From Nocardia arizonensis (GTDB lineage: Bacteria; Actinomycetota; Actinomycetes; Mycobacteriales; Mycobacteriaceae): 45,353 nt of DNA. Numbering within the stretch: position 1 is the first letter of the stretch; the number at the start of each line of letters is the position of its first letter. The stretch is taken from NCBI RefSeq assembly GCF_001310275.1, contig NZ_LGYZ01000054.1, positions 1-45,353 on the forward strand, given 5' to 3'. Shown here in pieces: positions 31,661 through 39,635 of the stretch. The notes beneath the pieces were generated by a model, which was not told the DNA's origin, did no database searches, and was given only the letters and a program-made list of their open reading frames with translations. The position numbers were made by a program, and so were the translations under genes.

Positions 31661-31663
31661 GAC

Positions 31664-32161
31664 ATGCGCATGGAGCAGATGTACCAGGAAGTGATCCTGG
31701 ACCACTACAAACATCCCCACCATCGCGGGCTGCGGGAACCGTACGGCGCCGAGGTGCACCACGTGAACCCGACCTGCGGCGACGAGGTGACCCTGCGCGT
31801 GCGGATCGGCGAGAACGGCGATGTCGCCGACGTGTCCTACGACGGGCAGGGCTGTTCGATCAGCCAGGCCGCGACATCGATCCTGGCCGATCAGGTCATC
31901 GGCCTGCCGGTGCCGCAGGCGCTGAAGGTGGTCGACTCCTACAACGAGATGATCTCCAGTCGCGGCACCGTCGAAGGTGACGAGGACGTGATCGGCGACG
32001 GCATCGCCCTGGCGGGGGTGTCGAAGTATCCCGCGCGAGTCAAATGCGCGCTGTTGGGATGGATGGCGTTCAAGGACGCCGTGGTACGGATAGCCGCGAC
32101 CCAGCAGAATACTGCGCAGGACGGCATACCCACGATCGGCACGAATGGGGCGACGGCATGA
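31664..32161 (+). CDS. sufU: Fe-S assembly / sulfur-transfer protein SufU
   Basis: A 165-residue IscU-like protein of the SufU type. The three zinc/sulfur cysteines are Cys38 (NPTCGDEV), Cys64 (GQGCSISQ) and Cys128 (RVKCALLGW), with the Gram-positive insertion before the last one. SufU accepts persulfide sulfur from SufS by zinc-ligand exchange. The start is ATG 31664, 3 bp after sufS. The last 25 or so residues after the helix are polar. The stop overlaps the sufT start (ATGA). Confidence 0.95.
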   Translation: MRMEQMYQEVILDHYKHPHHRGLREPYGAEVHHVNPTCGDEVTLRVRIGENGDVADVSYDGQGCSISQAATSILADQVIGLPVPQALKVVDSYNEMISSRGTVEGDEDVIGDGIALAGVSKYPARVKCALLGWMAFKDAVVRIAATQQNTAQDGIPTIGTNGATA

Positions 32162-32547
32162 GCGATATCGAGACGACGGCGACGGAGACCCAGCCACTCG
32201 AGGCCGGTGAGCAGGTCGAACTCTCGGCCGAACAGCTCAAACAGCTCGAGGACATCGAGGAGGCCATGCGCGACGTGGTCGATCCGGAACTCGGCATCAA
32301 CGTGGTCGATCTCGGCCTGGTGTACGGCATCACGGTCGAGAACGAGATCGCCAAACTGGATATGACGCTGACCTCGGCGGCCTGCCCGCTCACCGATGTC
32401 ATCGAGGATCAGTCCCGCAACGCGCTGGTGCGCAGCGGCCTGGTGGAGGATCTGGAGATCACCTGGGTCTGGATGCCGCCGTGGGGTCCCGACAAGATCA
32501 CCGAGGACGGCCGCGAACAGTTGCGTGCGCTCGGTTTCACCGTCTAG
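32158..32547 (+). CDS. sufT: Metal-sulfur cluster assembly factor SufT (MIP18/DUF59 family)
   Basis: A 129-residue protein with an acidic lead (residues 1-30), then the DUF59 domain: DVVDPELGINVVDLGLVYG and the reactive Cys76 in TSAACPLTDVI. SufT-type proteins help mature particular Fe-S enzymes rather than building the cluster. The start is ATG 32158 overlapping sufU by 4 bp. It is the last gene of the suf operon; the next gene follows after 104 bp with its own Shine-Dalgarno. Confidence 0.93.
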   Translation: MSDIETTATETQPLEAGEQVELSAEQLKQLEDIEEAMRDVVDPELGINVVDLGLVYGITVENEIAKLDMTLTSAACPLTDVIEDQSRNALVRSGLVEDLEITWVWMPPWGPDKITEDGREQLRALGFTV

Positions 32548-32651
32548 CGCGCTCGTCCCGACCGCGCCTGTCGCTCGAGGGAATTGCTGGACATTTTCGG
32601 TGCGACGGCTCAAGATCGTCCCGTTGTCGTTTCGAAGCGGGGAGATATCTC

Positions 32652-33074
32652 GTGTCCGTGTTGCGCAAAGGGGCCCTCGCGGTCGCCGTGACGTCGATCG
32701 CCGCCGCCGGGGTCGGCGCCGGAATCGCCGACGCGGCGGGCTCGTATTACGGAACCCTGGCGGTGTCGAGGTCCACCGGCAAGGTGGTGGCCGCGGTCGA
32801 CCACCCGACCCGGGTCAAGGCCGACGCCGAGGCCATTCGGGAATGCGCGGTCTACGATTGCGAGCTCGTGCAGCGCTTCGTGGACGGCTGCGCGGCCATC
32901 GCGCGCGGGGCCGACGGCAAATACGGCTGGGCCGCGGCGGCGACACGCACCGAGGCCGAGCAGATCGCGATCGCCTCGCTCGGCGAATCCACGCCGCCGT
33001 TTCCTGATCTCGGCAGCGCGCAGCCGCGTCCGGCCGAAATCGCGATTTCGGCCTGCACCGCGAACGCGAACTGA
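32652..33074 (+). CDS. Secreted DUF4189 protein (first of a tandem pair)
   Basis: A 140-residue protein with a Sec signal peptide (VLRKGALAVAVTSIAAAGVGAGIADAA, cleavage near residue 29). The mature domain is about 110 residues with the DUF4189 pattern: YYGTLAVS, a Cys-rich segment ECAVYDCELVQRFVDGCAAIA, WAAAATRTEAEQIA and a last Cys near the C-terminus. The four cysteines probably form two disulfides. Function is unknown. The start is GTG 32652 with GGGGAG 7 bases upstream. The downstream gene at 33285 is a paralogue. Confidence 0.85.
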   Translation: MSVLRKGALAVAVTSIAAAGVGAGIADAAGSYYGTLAVSRSTGKVVAAVDHPTRVKADAEAIRECAVYDCELVQRFVDGCAAIARGADGKYGWAAAATRTEAEQIAIASLGESTPPFPDLGSAQPRPAEIAISACTANAN

Positions 33075-33214
33075 TCGGTCCGCGTGCCTACGGAAAATGA
33101 GCGTGTAGCAAGATGATTCGGCGACGAGTCTTGCAGGCCGAATACTCGGATCACCGCCGATGAATTCGGGGCATTCCCTTCATGTCGTTGATATTCGACT
33201 GCGGTCCAGGTGAT

Positions 33215-33243
33215 TTGGAAATTCCGGTCGTATGGGCCAGTAT
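33215..33243 (+). promoter_or_regulatory. Possible promoter for the second DUF4189 gene
   Basis: TTGGAA (33215-33220), a 17-bp spacer and CAGTAT (33238-33243) lie about 42 bp before the start at 33285, within a 210-bp AT-richer gap. This suggests the paralogue has its own transcript. It rests on hexamer similarity only. Confidence 0.3.
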
Positions 33244-33284
33244 TCGACCCGCAAACCGCTTTTATCACGTGGGGAGAAAACTGA

Positions 33285-33701
33285 ATGTCTCTGTCGGGCA
33301 AGGCTGCCGTCGGCCTCGTCGCGTCCGCCGCGATCGTGGCCCTCGGTTCGGGGATCGCCAATGCCGCCCAGGACTATTACGGCTCGCTCGCGCTCGGGAT
33401 CACCTCGAACGCGATCATCGTCGGATCGGGTACCAACTATCCCGATCAGGAGGGCGCCGACGTGCGCGCGATGCGCGAATGCGGCGTCTCGAACTGCCAG
33501 ATCATCGTGCAGTTCCGCAATGCATGCGGTGCGGTCGCCGTCCGCGGTGACGAGGTCGCCTGGGCGGGCGGCTACACCAGGGTCGAAGCCGAGCAGGCCG
33601 CGATGGCCAATCTCGGCCCCGACCCGTCGCCGCTGCTGGTGAGCCTGGGCAGCGCCTCGCCTGCCCGCGGCCACATCATGGCCTCGGAGTGCGCGGGCTG
33701 A
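33285..33701 (+). CDS. Secreted DUF4189 protein (second of a tandem pair)
   Basis: A 138-residue paralogue of the preceding gene. The signal peptide is MSLSGKAAVGLVASAAIVALGSGIANAA, and the mature domain has YYGSLALG, ECGVSNCQIIVQFRNACGAVAV, WAGGYTRVEAEQAAM, a conserved LGSASPARG end and a last Cys. The same four cysteine positions are kept, though sequence identity is modest, which points to an old tandem duplication. The start is ATG 33285 with GGGGAG upstream. It ends just before a strong intrinsic terminator. Confidence 0.85.
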   Translation: MSLSGKAAVGLVASAAIVALGSGIANAAQDYYGSLALGITSNAIIVGSGTNYPDQEGADVRAMRECGVSNCQIIVQFRNACGAVAVRGDEVAWAGGYTRVEAEQAAMANLGPDPSPLLVSLGSASPARGHIMASECAG

Positions 33702-33716
33702 TCGGATTCGAACGAA

Positions 33717-33747
33717 GGGCGCGGACCGTCGCGGTCCGCGCCCTTTT
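33717..33747 (+). terminator. Intrinsic terminator
   Basis: GGGCGCGGACC (33717-33727), loop GTCGC, GGTCCGCGCCC (33733-33743), then TTTT. The 11-bp perfect stem with a T-run follows the second DUF4189 gene by 15 bp and is the clearest classical terminator in the window. It also separates this gene from the convergent acetyltransferase. Confidence 0.85.
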
Positions 33748-33760
33748 CGTCGGCCGGATC

Positions 33761-34321
33761 TCAGCGAGGTCGGGTTGCCCGATTGTCGCCGACCAGGCGA
33801 CCGCGGCGGATCAGCGCACGTTTGGCGCCCGGCGCGACCGGGGGTAGCGCGGGCTCGTCCTCGGCGGCGCGGTCGGCCGGATTCGAGCGGACGAACAGGG
33901 TCACGGCGGCGCCGGGAGTGAATCCGCACTCGGTCATCAGCGCCGCCGACGCGGTATTTCCGCTCTCGACATCGGTGACGATGCGCCGCGCGCCCCGGGC
34001 GAACAGCGCCTCGGTGCAGGCCCGGACCAATCGCCGGGCGATGCCGTGGCCGCGCATCTCCGGTGCGACCGCGATCCATTCCAGGTAGGCCCAGTCCTCG
34101 CGCAATTCGAACTCCATCGAGCCGAGCACGAAACCGACGACCCGGTCCGAGTCCAGCGCGACCCAGCAGGCGCCGTCGGGACTGTCCAGATGTTCGGCCA
34201 CCGAGGTGAGCGACCACGAGGTATAGGGCTTGGCGGTGACGTCGAAGACCTCGTGACCGAGTTCGAGTACCTGGCGCAGATGCCCTAGACCCATCGGAAC
34301 TATCGCGGTGGCGGAGTCCAT
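33761..34321 (-). CDS. GNAT family N-acetyltransferase
   Basis: A 186-residue acetyl-CoA-dependent transferase. The core is WVALDSDRVVGFVLGSM, then AYLEWIAVAPEMRGHGIARRLVRACTEAL with the acetyl-CoA pyrophosphate motif RGHGIA, and VESGNTASAALMTECGFTPG as the closing motif. A Pro/Arg-rich tail of about 45 residues follows. The substrate is unknown. I chose ATG 34321 (MDSATAIVP); a GTG 13 codons upstream is possible, and neither has a strong Shine-Dalgarno. It is convergent with the DUF4189 gene. Confidence 0.82.
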   Translation of the reverse strand: MDSATAIVPMGLGHLRQVLELGHEVFDVTAKPYTSWSLTSVAEHLDSPDGACWVALDSDRVVGFVLGSMEFELREDWAYLEWIAVAPEMRGHGIARRLVRACTEALFARGARRIVTDVESGNTASAALMTECGFTPGAAVTLFVRSNPADRAAEDEPALPPVAPGAKRALIRRGRLVGDNRATRPR

Positions 34322-34434
34322 AGCGCCAGTTTGCCAGGAATACGCCCCGGTCGGAGGCACGATCGCGGGACACGGGCGGGCGAAGCTGCTGTAACAGGTT
34401 GCCGAACCGTAATCTTGTTGCCGATCATGGTGAC

Positions 34435-34941
34435 GTGTGGCTATCCGACGGTGTGATCTCGCTCCGACCGATCACGGTGGCCGACGCGCGGATCTACTCC
34501 GCCGCCGACGCCGGTGCGACGGTCGACTGGCTCGACGGCGCGGACCCGACCCCCGGCGGCGTCGCGGCACATTTCGAACGCTGTGCCGCCGACTGGGCGA
34601 CGCGGGGAGCGGCCAGGGTGTTCGCGGTCACCGCGCGACCGGCGGAGGGTCTGGTGGGCACACTGGGCGTGCACACCGGGCAGCCGTTCCTGTCGGTAGG
34701 GCAGGCCGACCTCGCCTACGGGCTGTACCCGCGGTGGCGGCGGCCCATGATGGCCATTCGCGCGGTGGTACTCGGCTGTCGATACCTGGCCGCATCGGAA
34801 CTGGCCGATGAGGCGGTGCTGCGGATCGATCCGGCCGACCGTGCCGCGGTCGTGGTGGCGCACCGGGCCGGATTCCACTTCTTCCGCACCAGCGACGATA
34901 CGGAGACCGGACGGCTGGACTGGTACTACCAGGCGGTCTAG
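34435..34941 (+). CDS. GNAT-like N-acetyltransferase
   Basis: About 168 residues with the RimJ/RimL-like entry LSDGVISLRPITVADARIY, a central strand GLVGTLGVHTG, a degenerate acetyl-CoA loop (LYPRWRRPMMAIRAVVLG in place of RGxGxA), and the closing LRIDPADRAAVVVAHRAGFHFFRT. The loop change makes activity uncertain. The start is unclear: GTG 34435 fits the domain boundary, and TTG 34399 would add 12 residues. TAATCT before the GTG could be a -10 giving a short or no leader. Ten bases separate its stop from the convergent Ku gene. Confidence 0.7.
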   Translation: MWLSDGVISLRPITVADARIYSAADAGATVDWLDGADPTPGGVAAHFERCAADWATRGAARVFAVTARPAEGLVGTLGVHTGQPFLSVGQADLAYGLYPRWRRPMMAIRAVVLGCRYLAASELADEAVLRIDPADRAAVVVAHRAGFHFFRTSDDTETGRLDWYYQAV

Positions 34942-34951
34942 CCGAACGGAT

Positions 34952-35974
34952 TCAGGCGCCCTTGCGGGCGCTCGACCTGCCCGTGGCCTTCTTGGCCGTC
35001 GATTTCGCCGCGGACTTCGCCGTGGCCTTGGTGGACTTCGTCGCCTTGGCAGCCGTGCTCTTGGCGGCAGTGCTCGTGGTCGCCGTGCTCTTGGCGGCAG
35101 TGGCCTTGCCGTCCTTCTTGGGCGCGGTCTTCTTCGGTTCGGCCTTCTTCGCACCCGTCGCGGATTTCGCGCCGTCCTCGCCCGCGGCCCGGCGTCCGCT
35201 CGCCTCCAAACTGCGTTGCAGCGCGGCCACCAGGTCGACCACTTCCGCGTCCATCGCGGCGGGCGCGGCCTCCTCGTGCCGGGCGATGGTGCCGCTGCCG
35301 CTGGCGATCGCCTCATCGAGTACGCGTTTCAACTCGATCTGGTACTCGTCGGTGTACAGGTCGGGATCGAACTCGTCGGACATGGACTCGACCAGGGTCT
35401 CGGCCATCTTGATCTCCTGCGGCCGCGGTTCGGCGACCCCGTCCAGCGATTCGAAATCGACGGCGCGCACCTCGTCGGGCCACAGCAGGGTTTGCAGCAC
35501 CAGCACCCCGTCGCGGACCCGCAGTGCCGCCAGCCGCGTCTTCTGCCGCAGCGTGAAATGCACCAGGGCGGTCCGGTCGACCTGCTCGAGCGTCGTCGCG
35601 AGCAGGACGTACGCCTTGGGGGTGTTCGAGTCCGGTTCCAGGTAATAGCTGCGGTCGAACAGGATGGGATCGATCTGCTCCGACGGCACGAATTGCAGCA
35701 CCGGGATCTCGTGCTTCTCGGCTACCGGCAGTTTGGCGAAATCCTCGTCGGTCAGGACGACCTTGTCGCCTTCGGGAGATTCGTATGCCTTGTCGATGTC
35801 GGCGTATTGCACGGATTTCCCGCAGACCGTGCACACCCGGTCGTACTTGATCCGGCCGCCGTCGGCGGCGTGCACTTGGTGGAACCGGATATCGTGGTCC
35901 TCGGTGGCGGTATACACCTTCACCGGGACGTTGACCAGCCCGAACGCAATCGAGCCCTTCCAGATAGCTCGCAT
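34952..35974 (-). CDS. ku: Non-homologous end-joining protein Ku
   Basis: A 340-residue bacterial Ku that binds double-strand ends as a homodimeric ring. It has the family start MRAIWKGSIAFGLVNVPVKVY, FHQVHAADGGRIKYDRVC with a Cys pair (VCTVCG), FDRSYYLEPD and VHFTLRQKTRLAALRVRDG. The core ends near residue 260. Residues 270-340 are a Lys/Ala/Thr tail (AAKSTAAKATKSTKATAKS) that should bind DNA and may recruit ligase. A 21-bp DNA repeat lies within the tail region. I chose ATG 35974 to give the conserved MRAIW start. No ligD is in the window. Confidence 0.95.
   Translation of the reverse strand: MRAIWKGSIAFGLVNVPVKVYTATEDHDIRFHQVHAADGGRIKYDRVCTVCGKSVQYADIDKAYESPEGDKVVLTDEDFAKLPVAEKHEIPVLQFVPSEQIDPILFDRSYYLEPDSNTPKAYVLLATTLEQVDRTALVHFTLRQKTRLAALRVRDGVLVLQTLLWPDEVRAVDFESLDGVAEPRPQEIKMAETLVESMSDEFDPDLYTDEYQIELKRVLDEAIASGSGTIARHEEAAPAAMDAEVVDLVAALQRSLEASGRRAAGEDGAKSATGAKKAEPKKTAPKKDGKATAAKSTATTSTAAKSTAAKATKSTKATAKSAAKSTAKKATGRSSARKGA
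35052..35102 (-). repeat. 21-bp direct repeat inside the Ku tail
   Basis: A perfect 21-bp sequence occurs at 35052-35072 and again at 35082-35102, a 30-bp in-frame period. It encodes the repeated Ala-Ala-Lys-Ser-Thr unit of the Ku tail and marks the tail as prone to length change by slippage. Confidence 0.8.
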
Positions 35975-36068
35975 GTCCTCCATGATGGCGGACGGAATTC
36001 GAATCCGCGAGCATCGCCGAAATGGCGGCGGTGTCACGCGGGCGAGACGAACGAATTCTCGCGCGAGA

Positions 36069-37145
36069 TCAGCGGCGCGGCGGAAGGCCGACCGTGGCGA
36101 GGGCGAGCGTGCGGCGCAGCCGGGGCGGCAGCGCGGCGAACAGCTTGTTCATCGCGACGAGCGTGCCCGACAGATCGTCGCGGCCACCGAGGTAGGCGCG
36201 CTGCGCGGCCGAGGGCAGGTCGAAGAAGGTCTCGAAGAAGTCGGGCAGGTCGGCGGGCGGCAGGGCGAGCAGGGCGCGCAGTCCCGCGGCGCGCAGCGCG
36301 GCGACGGCCCGGATGCGGGCCATCGGCGGCGCGATCCCCGCCGCGAGTGGATCGGCCGCGGCAAGCGCCGCCGCCAGGCTGTAACCCGTTGCGGGATGTG
36401 TGAATCCGCCCGCCGCGCCGAATCGGGTCGCCCCCGCGCGACCGCCCTCGATGGGAAAGCGCACCTGTTCGACCGCCGCGCCGTCGAATACGATTCCGCG
36501 CGAACGTAATCGGTACAGCAGCCGGGTGCGCAGCACGGCGATGTCGAGTGCGGGGCGCCCGGCCAGGCAGGTCTCCTCGACCAGCATCCGGCCGCCGCCG
36601 ACCGGCACCGCGTACAGGAACGACGGTGGCGCACCGGAATCCGCGCCGTTGTCGCCGCGCCAGTCCATGAACGCGGGCTCGACGCCGTCGGCGCGCCGCG
36701 GGTCGAGGACGAGTCCGTAGGCGGTTTGCTCGGCCCGGTTCGGCGCGCGCCGGAGTCCGCGGGCATCGATCACCCGCTCGGCGGTGAGGACCGCGCCCGA
36801 CGCGCAGGTCACCGTATGCGCGCCGAGTCGCGCCGCGCGGTCGGCGCGGATATCGGCGCCGTCCACCGCGAGGGTCTCCCGCAGCCGATCGGTGTCGAAG
36901 ACGACGTAGCGGCGGTCGAGTTCGTGACGGCCGCGCGCCCAGGCCGCCGGGCGGTCGACGGTGGCCGCGATCGCGCCCGGATCGAGCCAGTGCGGTAGTT
37001 CGTCTGCCCACGCGGCATAGGTGGCCGTCCAGCGCCGACGCGGCGCGGGATCGATGAGGGTGACCGCGAGGCCGCGAGCCAGGCACCGGTGCGCGAGTGC
37101 GCGCCCGGCGGGTCCGGCCCCGCAGATCACGATGTCGGCACTCAT
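36069..37145 (-). CDS. Lycopene cyclase family protein (FAD/NAD-dependent)
   Basis: A 358-residue flavoprotein of the CrtY/CrtL type. The dinucleotide-binding GAGPAG is at 9-14, RWTATYAAWADELPHW follows as in plant-type cyclases, LVEETCLAGRPALD at about 188-201 is the family Glu motif, and GAAGGFTHPATGYS is at 243-256. It should form beta-ionone rings on lycopene. No other carotenoid gene (crtE, crtB, crtI) is in the window, so the substrate supply is elsewhere. The start is ATG 37145. Ku follows 94 bp downstream on the same strand, probably as an independent gene. Confidence 0.85.
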   Translation of the reverse strand: MSADIVICGAGPAGRALAHRCLARGLAVTLIDPAPRRRWTATYAAWADELPHWLDPGAIAATVDRPAAWARGRHELDRRYVVFDTDRLRETLAVDGADIRADRAARLGAHTVTCASGAVLTAERVIDARGLRRAPNRAEQTAYGLVLDPRRADGVEPAFMDWRGDNGADSGAPPSFLYAVPVGGGRMLVEETCLAGRPALDIAVLRTRLLYRLRSRGIVFDGAAVEQVRFPIEGGRAGATRFGAAGGFTHPATGYSLAAALAAADPLAAGIAPPMARIRAVAALRAAGLRALLALPPADLPDFFETFFDLPSAAQRAYLGGRDDLSGTLVAMNKLFAALPPRLRRTLALATVGLPPRR

Positions 37146-37326
37146 CCGCGCCGCCGATCGCGGCGGGCCGGGAACGGGCTCTCGCCGCGACGGGTTCGGT
37201 CGCCCCTTCGGCCCGCGAGCACACGCGCCCGTACGGACGGCCGTCGGGCTCCGGCCGTCGCGACGCCGGAGGGCGCGTGCCGGGTCGATGAACGTCGATA
37301 TGCCGATCCGTACATCGAACGAACCG

Positions 37327-38088
37327 TCAGATGCCGCCGGTGGACAGCAGTCCGCCGTCGACGCGGACGGTCTCGCCGGTGATCCACGCGGCGTGGTCGG
37401 AGGCGAGGAACACGATCAGCCTGGCCACGTCCTCTGGGGAGCCGAGGCGGCCGAGCGGATAGGCCGCGGCGGCCTTCTCCTCGTCGGCGGAATAGAGCGC
37501 GTCGGCGAAGCGCGTCTTGACCACGCCCGGCGCGACCGCGTTGACCCGTATCCCGGGTCCGAGCTGCCAGGCCAGTTCCTCGGTGAGGCGGATGAGCGCT
37601 GCCTTGGAGGCGCCGTAGGCGGCGATGACCCCGGTCGAGCGCAGTCCGGCCACGCTCGCGACATTGACCACGGCACCGCCGTGCTCGCCCATCCACGCCC
37701 GGTAGGCGGACTGGATGTAGCCGAGTGCCGCGACGACGTTGACGTCGAAGATCCTGCGGACGGCGTCGAGGTCGGCGTCCATGAGCGGACCGTAGACCGG
37801 GTTGATGCCGGTGTTGTTGACCAGGATGTCGAGCGAGCCGAATTCGGCGACCGCCCGCCGCACCGCCGCGTCGCGGCTCTCGGCGTCACCGGAATTGCCC
37901 GCCACCGCGGCGACCCGGCCCCGGCCGAGTGCCCGCAGCTCCTCGGCGGTCTGTTCCAGCGGTTCGAGTTTGCGCGCGGTGATCAGGACGTCGACGCCCC
38001 GGCTGGTCAACTCGGCGGCCACGGCCTTGCCGATGCCGCGGCTCGCGCCGCTGACGAGTGCGGTCTTGCCCTCCAGATCGGTGCTCAT
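37327..38088 (-). CDS. SDR family oxidoreductase (FabG-like)
   Basis: A 253-residue classical short-chain dehydrogenase. SGASRGIG is at 13-20, NNTGIN at 91-96, Ser145, Tyr158 and Lys162 (AAYGASKAALIRL) form the catalytic set, and the C-terminal ITGETVRVDGGLLSTGG is typical of FabG-like enzymes. It probably reduces a 3-oxoacyl or related ketone with NADPH; the substrate is unknown. The start is ATG 38088. It is divergent from the DUF3089 gene with 226 bp between, and 181 bp of plain GC-rich sequence precede the lycopene cyclase. Confidence 0.92.
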   Translation of the reverse strand: MSTDLEGKTALVSGASRGIGKAVAAELTSRGVDVLITARKLEPLEQTAEELRALGRGRVAAVAGNSGDAESRDAAVRRAVAEFGSLDILVNNTGINPVYGPLMDADLDAVRRIFDVNVVAALGYIQSAYRAWMGEHGGAVVNVASVAGLRSTGVIAAYGASKAALIRLTEELAWQLGPGIRVNAVAPGVVKTRFADALYSADEEKAAAAYPLGRLGSPEDVARLIVFLASDHAAWITGETVRVDGGLLSTGGI

Positions 38089-38314
38089 GTGCAGGCAGAG
38101 TACTTCAGTCGTCTACGGCTGATCGCGATCGTTCGGTCGGCGAGTCCGCCGGTATGGCGTCGACGACCCGGTCGGTCGTCGCCCGTAACGCGCGATTTGC
38201 TCGGCCGTGACCGGACTTTCGGGCCGGAATGGGGCGTTAGTATCACGCCATCGAACGCCCCGAGGCGGGTGAGCGGCACCGGCCGCGCGCGGGGCACGGC
38301 GGGAGGTGGATGCG

Positions 38315-39487
38315 ATGCGCGACAGTCGGTGGTGGCGTGCGGCGGTGGCCGCGGCGTGCGGTGTCGGGGTCCTGTCGGGTTCCTCGGTGACCGCGCTCGC
38401 CGTACCGGACGATCCGGTGGTGTGGCTGTGCAGACCGGACCGCGCCGACGACCCGTGCGATGCCACAACCGCCACCACCGTGCGCGCGGTGGGTCGGCCG
38501 GACGTCGAACAGACCCCGCCCGCGCCGTCCGATCCGGGGGTCGACTGCTTCTACGTCTACCCCACGGTCTCGACCGAGCCGACGCCCAACGCCGATACCG
38601 CCGTCACCCCGGAGGTTCGGGTGGTGGCCGAACAGCAGGCGGCGCGCTTCTCCCAGGTGTGCCGGGTCTACGCGCCGGTCTACCGGCAGCGGACCCTGCT
38701 CGGCCTCGCCGCCGAGTCCGTGACACCGCCCGAGCGGAGCGCCGAGATGTCGCGCATCGCCTACGACGATGTCCTGCGGGCGTGGCGGGCGTTCCTGGCC
38801 GAACGCGACAGCCGTCGGCCCGTGGTGCTGATCGGGCACTCCCAGGGCGCCCGCGTACTGCGCAGGCTGATCCGCGAGGAGGTCGACCCGAGTCCGCGCC
38901 TGCGCGCGGCCGTGCTGTCGGCCATCCTGCTCGGCGGCAATGTGGTGGTTCCGAGGAATGCCGACGTCGGCGGTGATTTCCGCAATCTGCCGCTGTGCCG
39001 GGAGGAGAATCGGTTCGGCTGTGTGCTGGCGTGGCAGACCTTCGACGAGCCACCGCCGCCGAACAGCCGGTTCGGGCGCGCGCCCACGACCCCGGACGCC
39101 ATTCCGCAGCCGTACGGACCCGACTTCGAGATCGCGTGCACGAACCCGACCTCGTTGGCGCGCAACGAATCCCGGACTGCCGCGACCGTGCTTCGGGCCG
39201 GTCCGGTGCCGAGTCCGCTCGGGTTGGAGATGTCGCTGCGCGACGGTCCGGGGGCCGCGCTCGCCCCGACCCCGTGGCTGGTGCCCGCCGAGACCTACCG
39301 CGTGCAGTGCGTCCACGTCGCCGACGCGTCGGTGCTCATGGTCGCCCCCGGTCCGTACAGCCCGGATCTGCCCGCCGTGCCCGCCGCGGAATGGGGCCTG
39401 CATCTGGCCGATGTGGAGATCGCGCTCGGCGACCTGATCCGAATCGTCGGCGCCCAGACCGCCGCCTATCGCGCCGTCCACCCCTGA
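38315..39487 (+). CDS. Secreted DUF3089 alpha/beta-hydrolase-like protein
   Basis: A 390-residue protein with a Sec signal peptide (RWWRAAVAAACGVGVLSGSSVTALAV, cleavage near residue 29). The DUF3089 domain carries VDCFYVYPTVSTEP at about 77-90 and the nucleophile elbow GHSQG at 174-178 (Ser176). Late Asp/His candidates are in YRVQCVHVAD and LHLADVEI. It is probably an exported esterase or lipase. I chose ATG 38315 because GGGAGG lies 8 bases upstream; GTG 38306 overlaps that site and is less likely. It has several Cys pairs (WLCRPDRADDPC) suited to disulfides outside the cell. Confidence 0.85.
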   Translation: MRDSRWWRAAVAAACGVGVLSGSSVTALAVPDDPVVWLCRPDRADDPCDATTATTVRAVGRPDVEQTPPAPSDPGVDCFYVYPTVSTEPTPNADTAVTPEVRVVAEQQAARFSQVCRVYAPVYRQRTLLGLAAESVTPPERSAEMSRIAYDDVLRAWRAFLAERDSRRPVVLIGHSQGARVLRRLIREEVDPSPRLRAAVLSAILLGGNVVVPRNADVGGDFRNLPLCREENRFGCVLAWQTFDEPPPPNSRFGRAPTTPDAIPQPYGPDFEIACTNPTSLARNESRTAATVLRAGPVPSPLGLEMSLRDGPGAALAPTPWLVPAETYRVQCVHVADASVLMVAPGPYSPDLPAVPAAEWGLHLADVEIALGDLIRIVGAQTAAYRAVHP

Positions 39488-39635
39488 ACCGGACCGGTCG
39501 CGCGGAGTAATCGCCGTCACACGGGCCGGTCCGGGCGGGGAAGTGGGTGCGGCGGGCGGGTAAAATCGGTGGTTCCCGTGTGCATCGCCATGCACGATCG
39601 TTACCGCCACCGCCCTATCCGTGAGGAGCCCGTCT

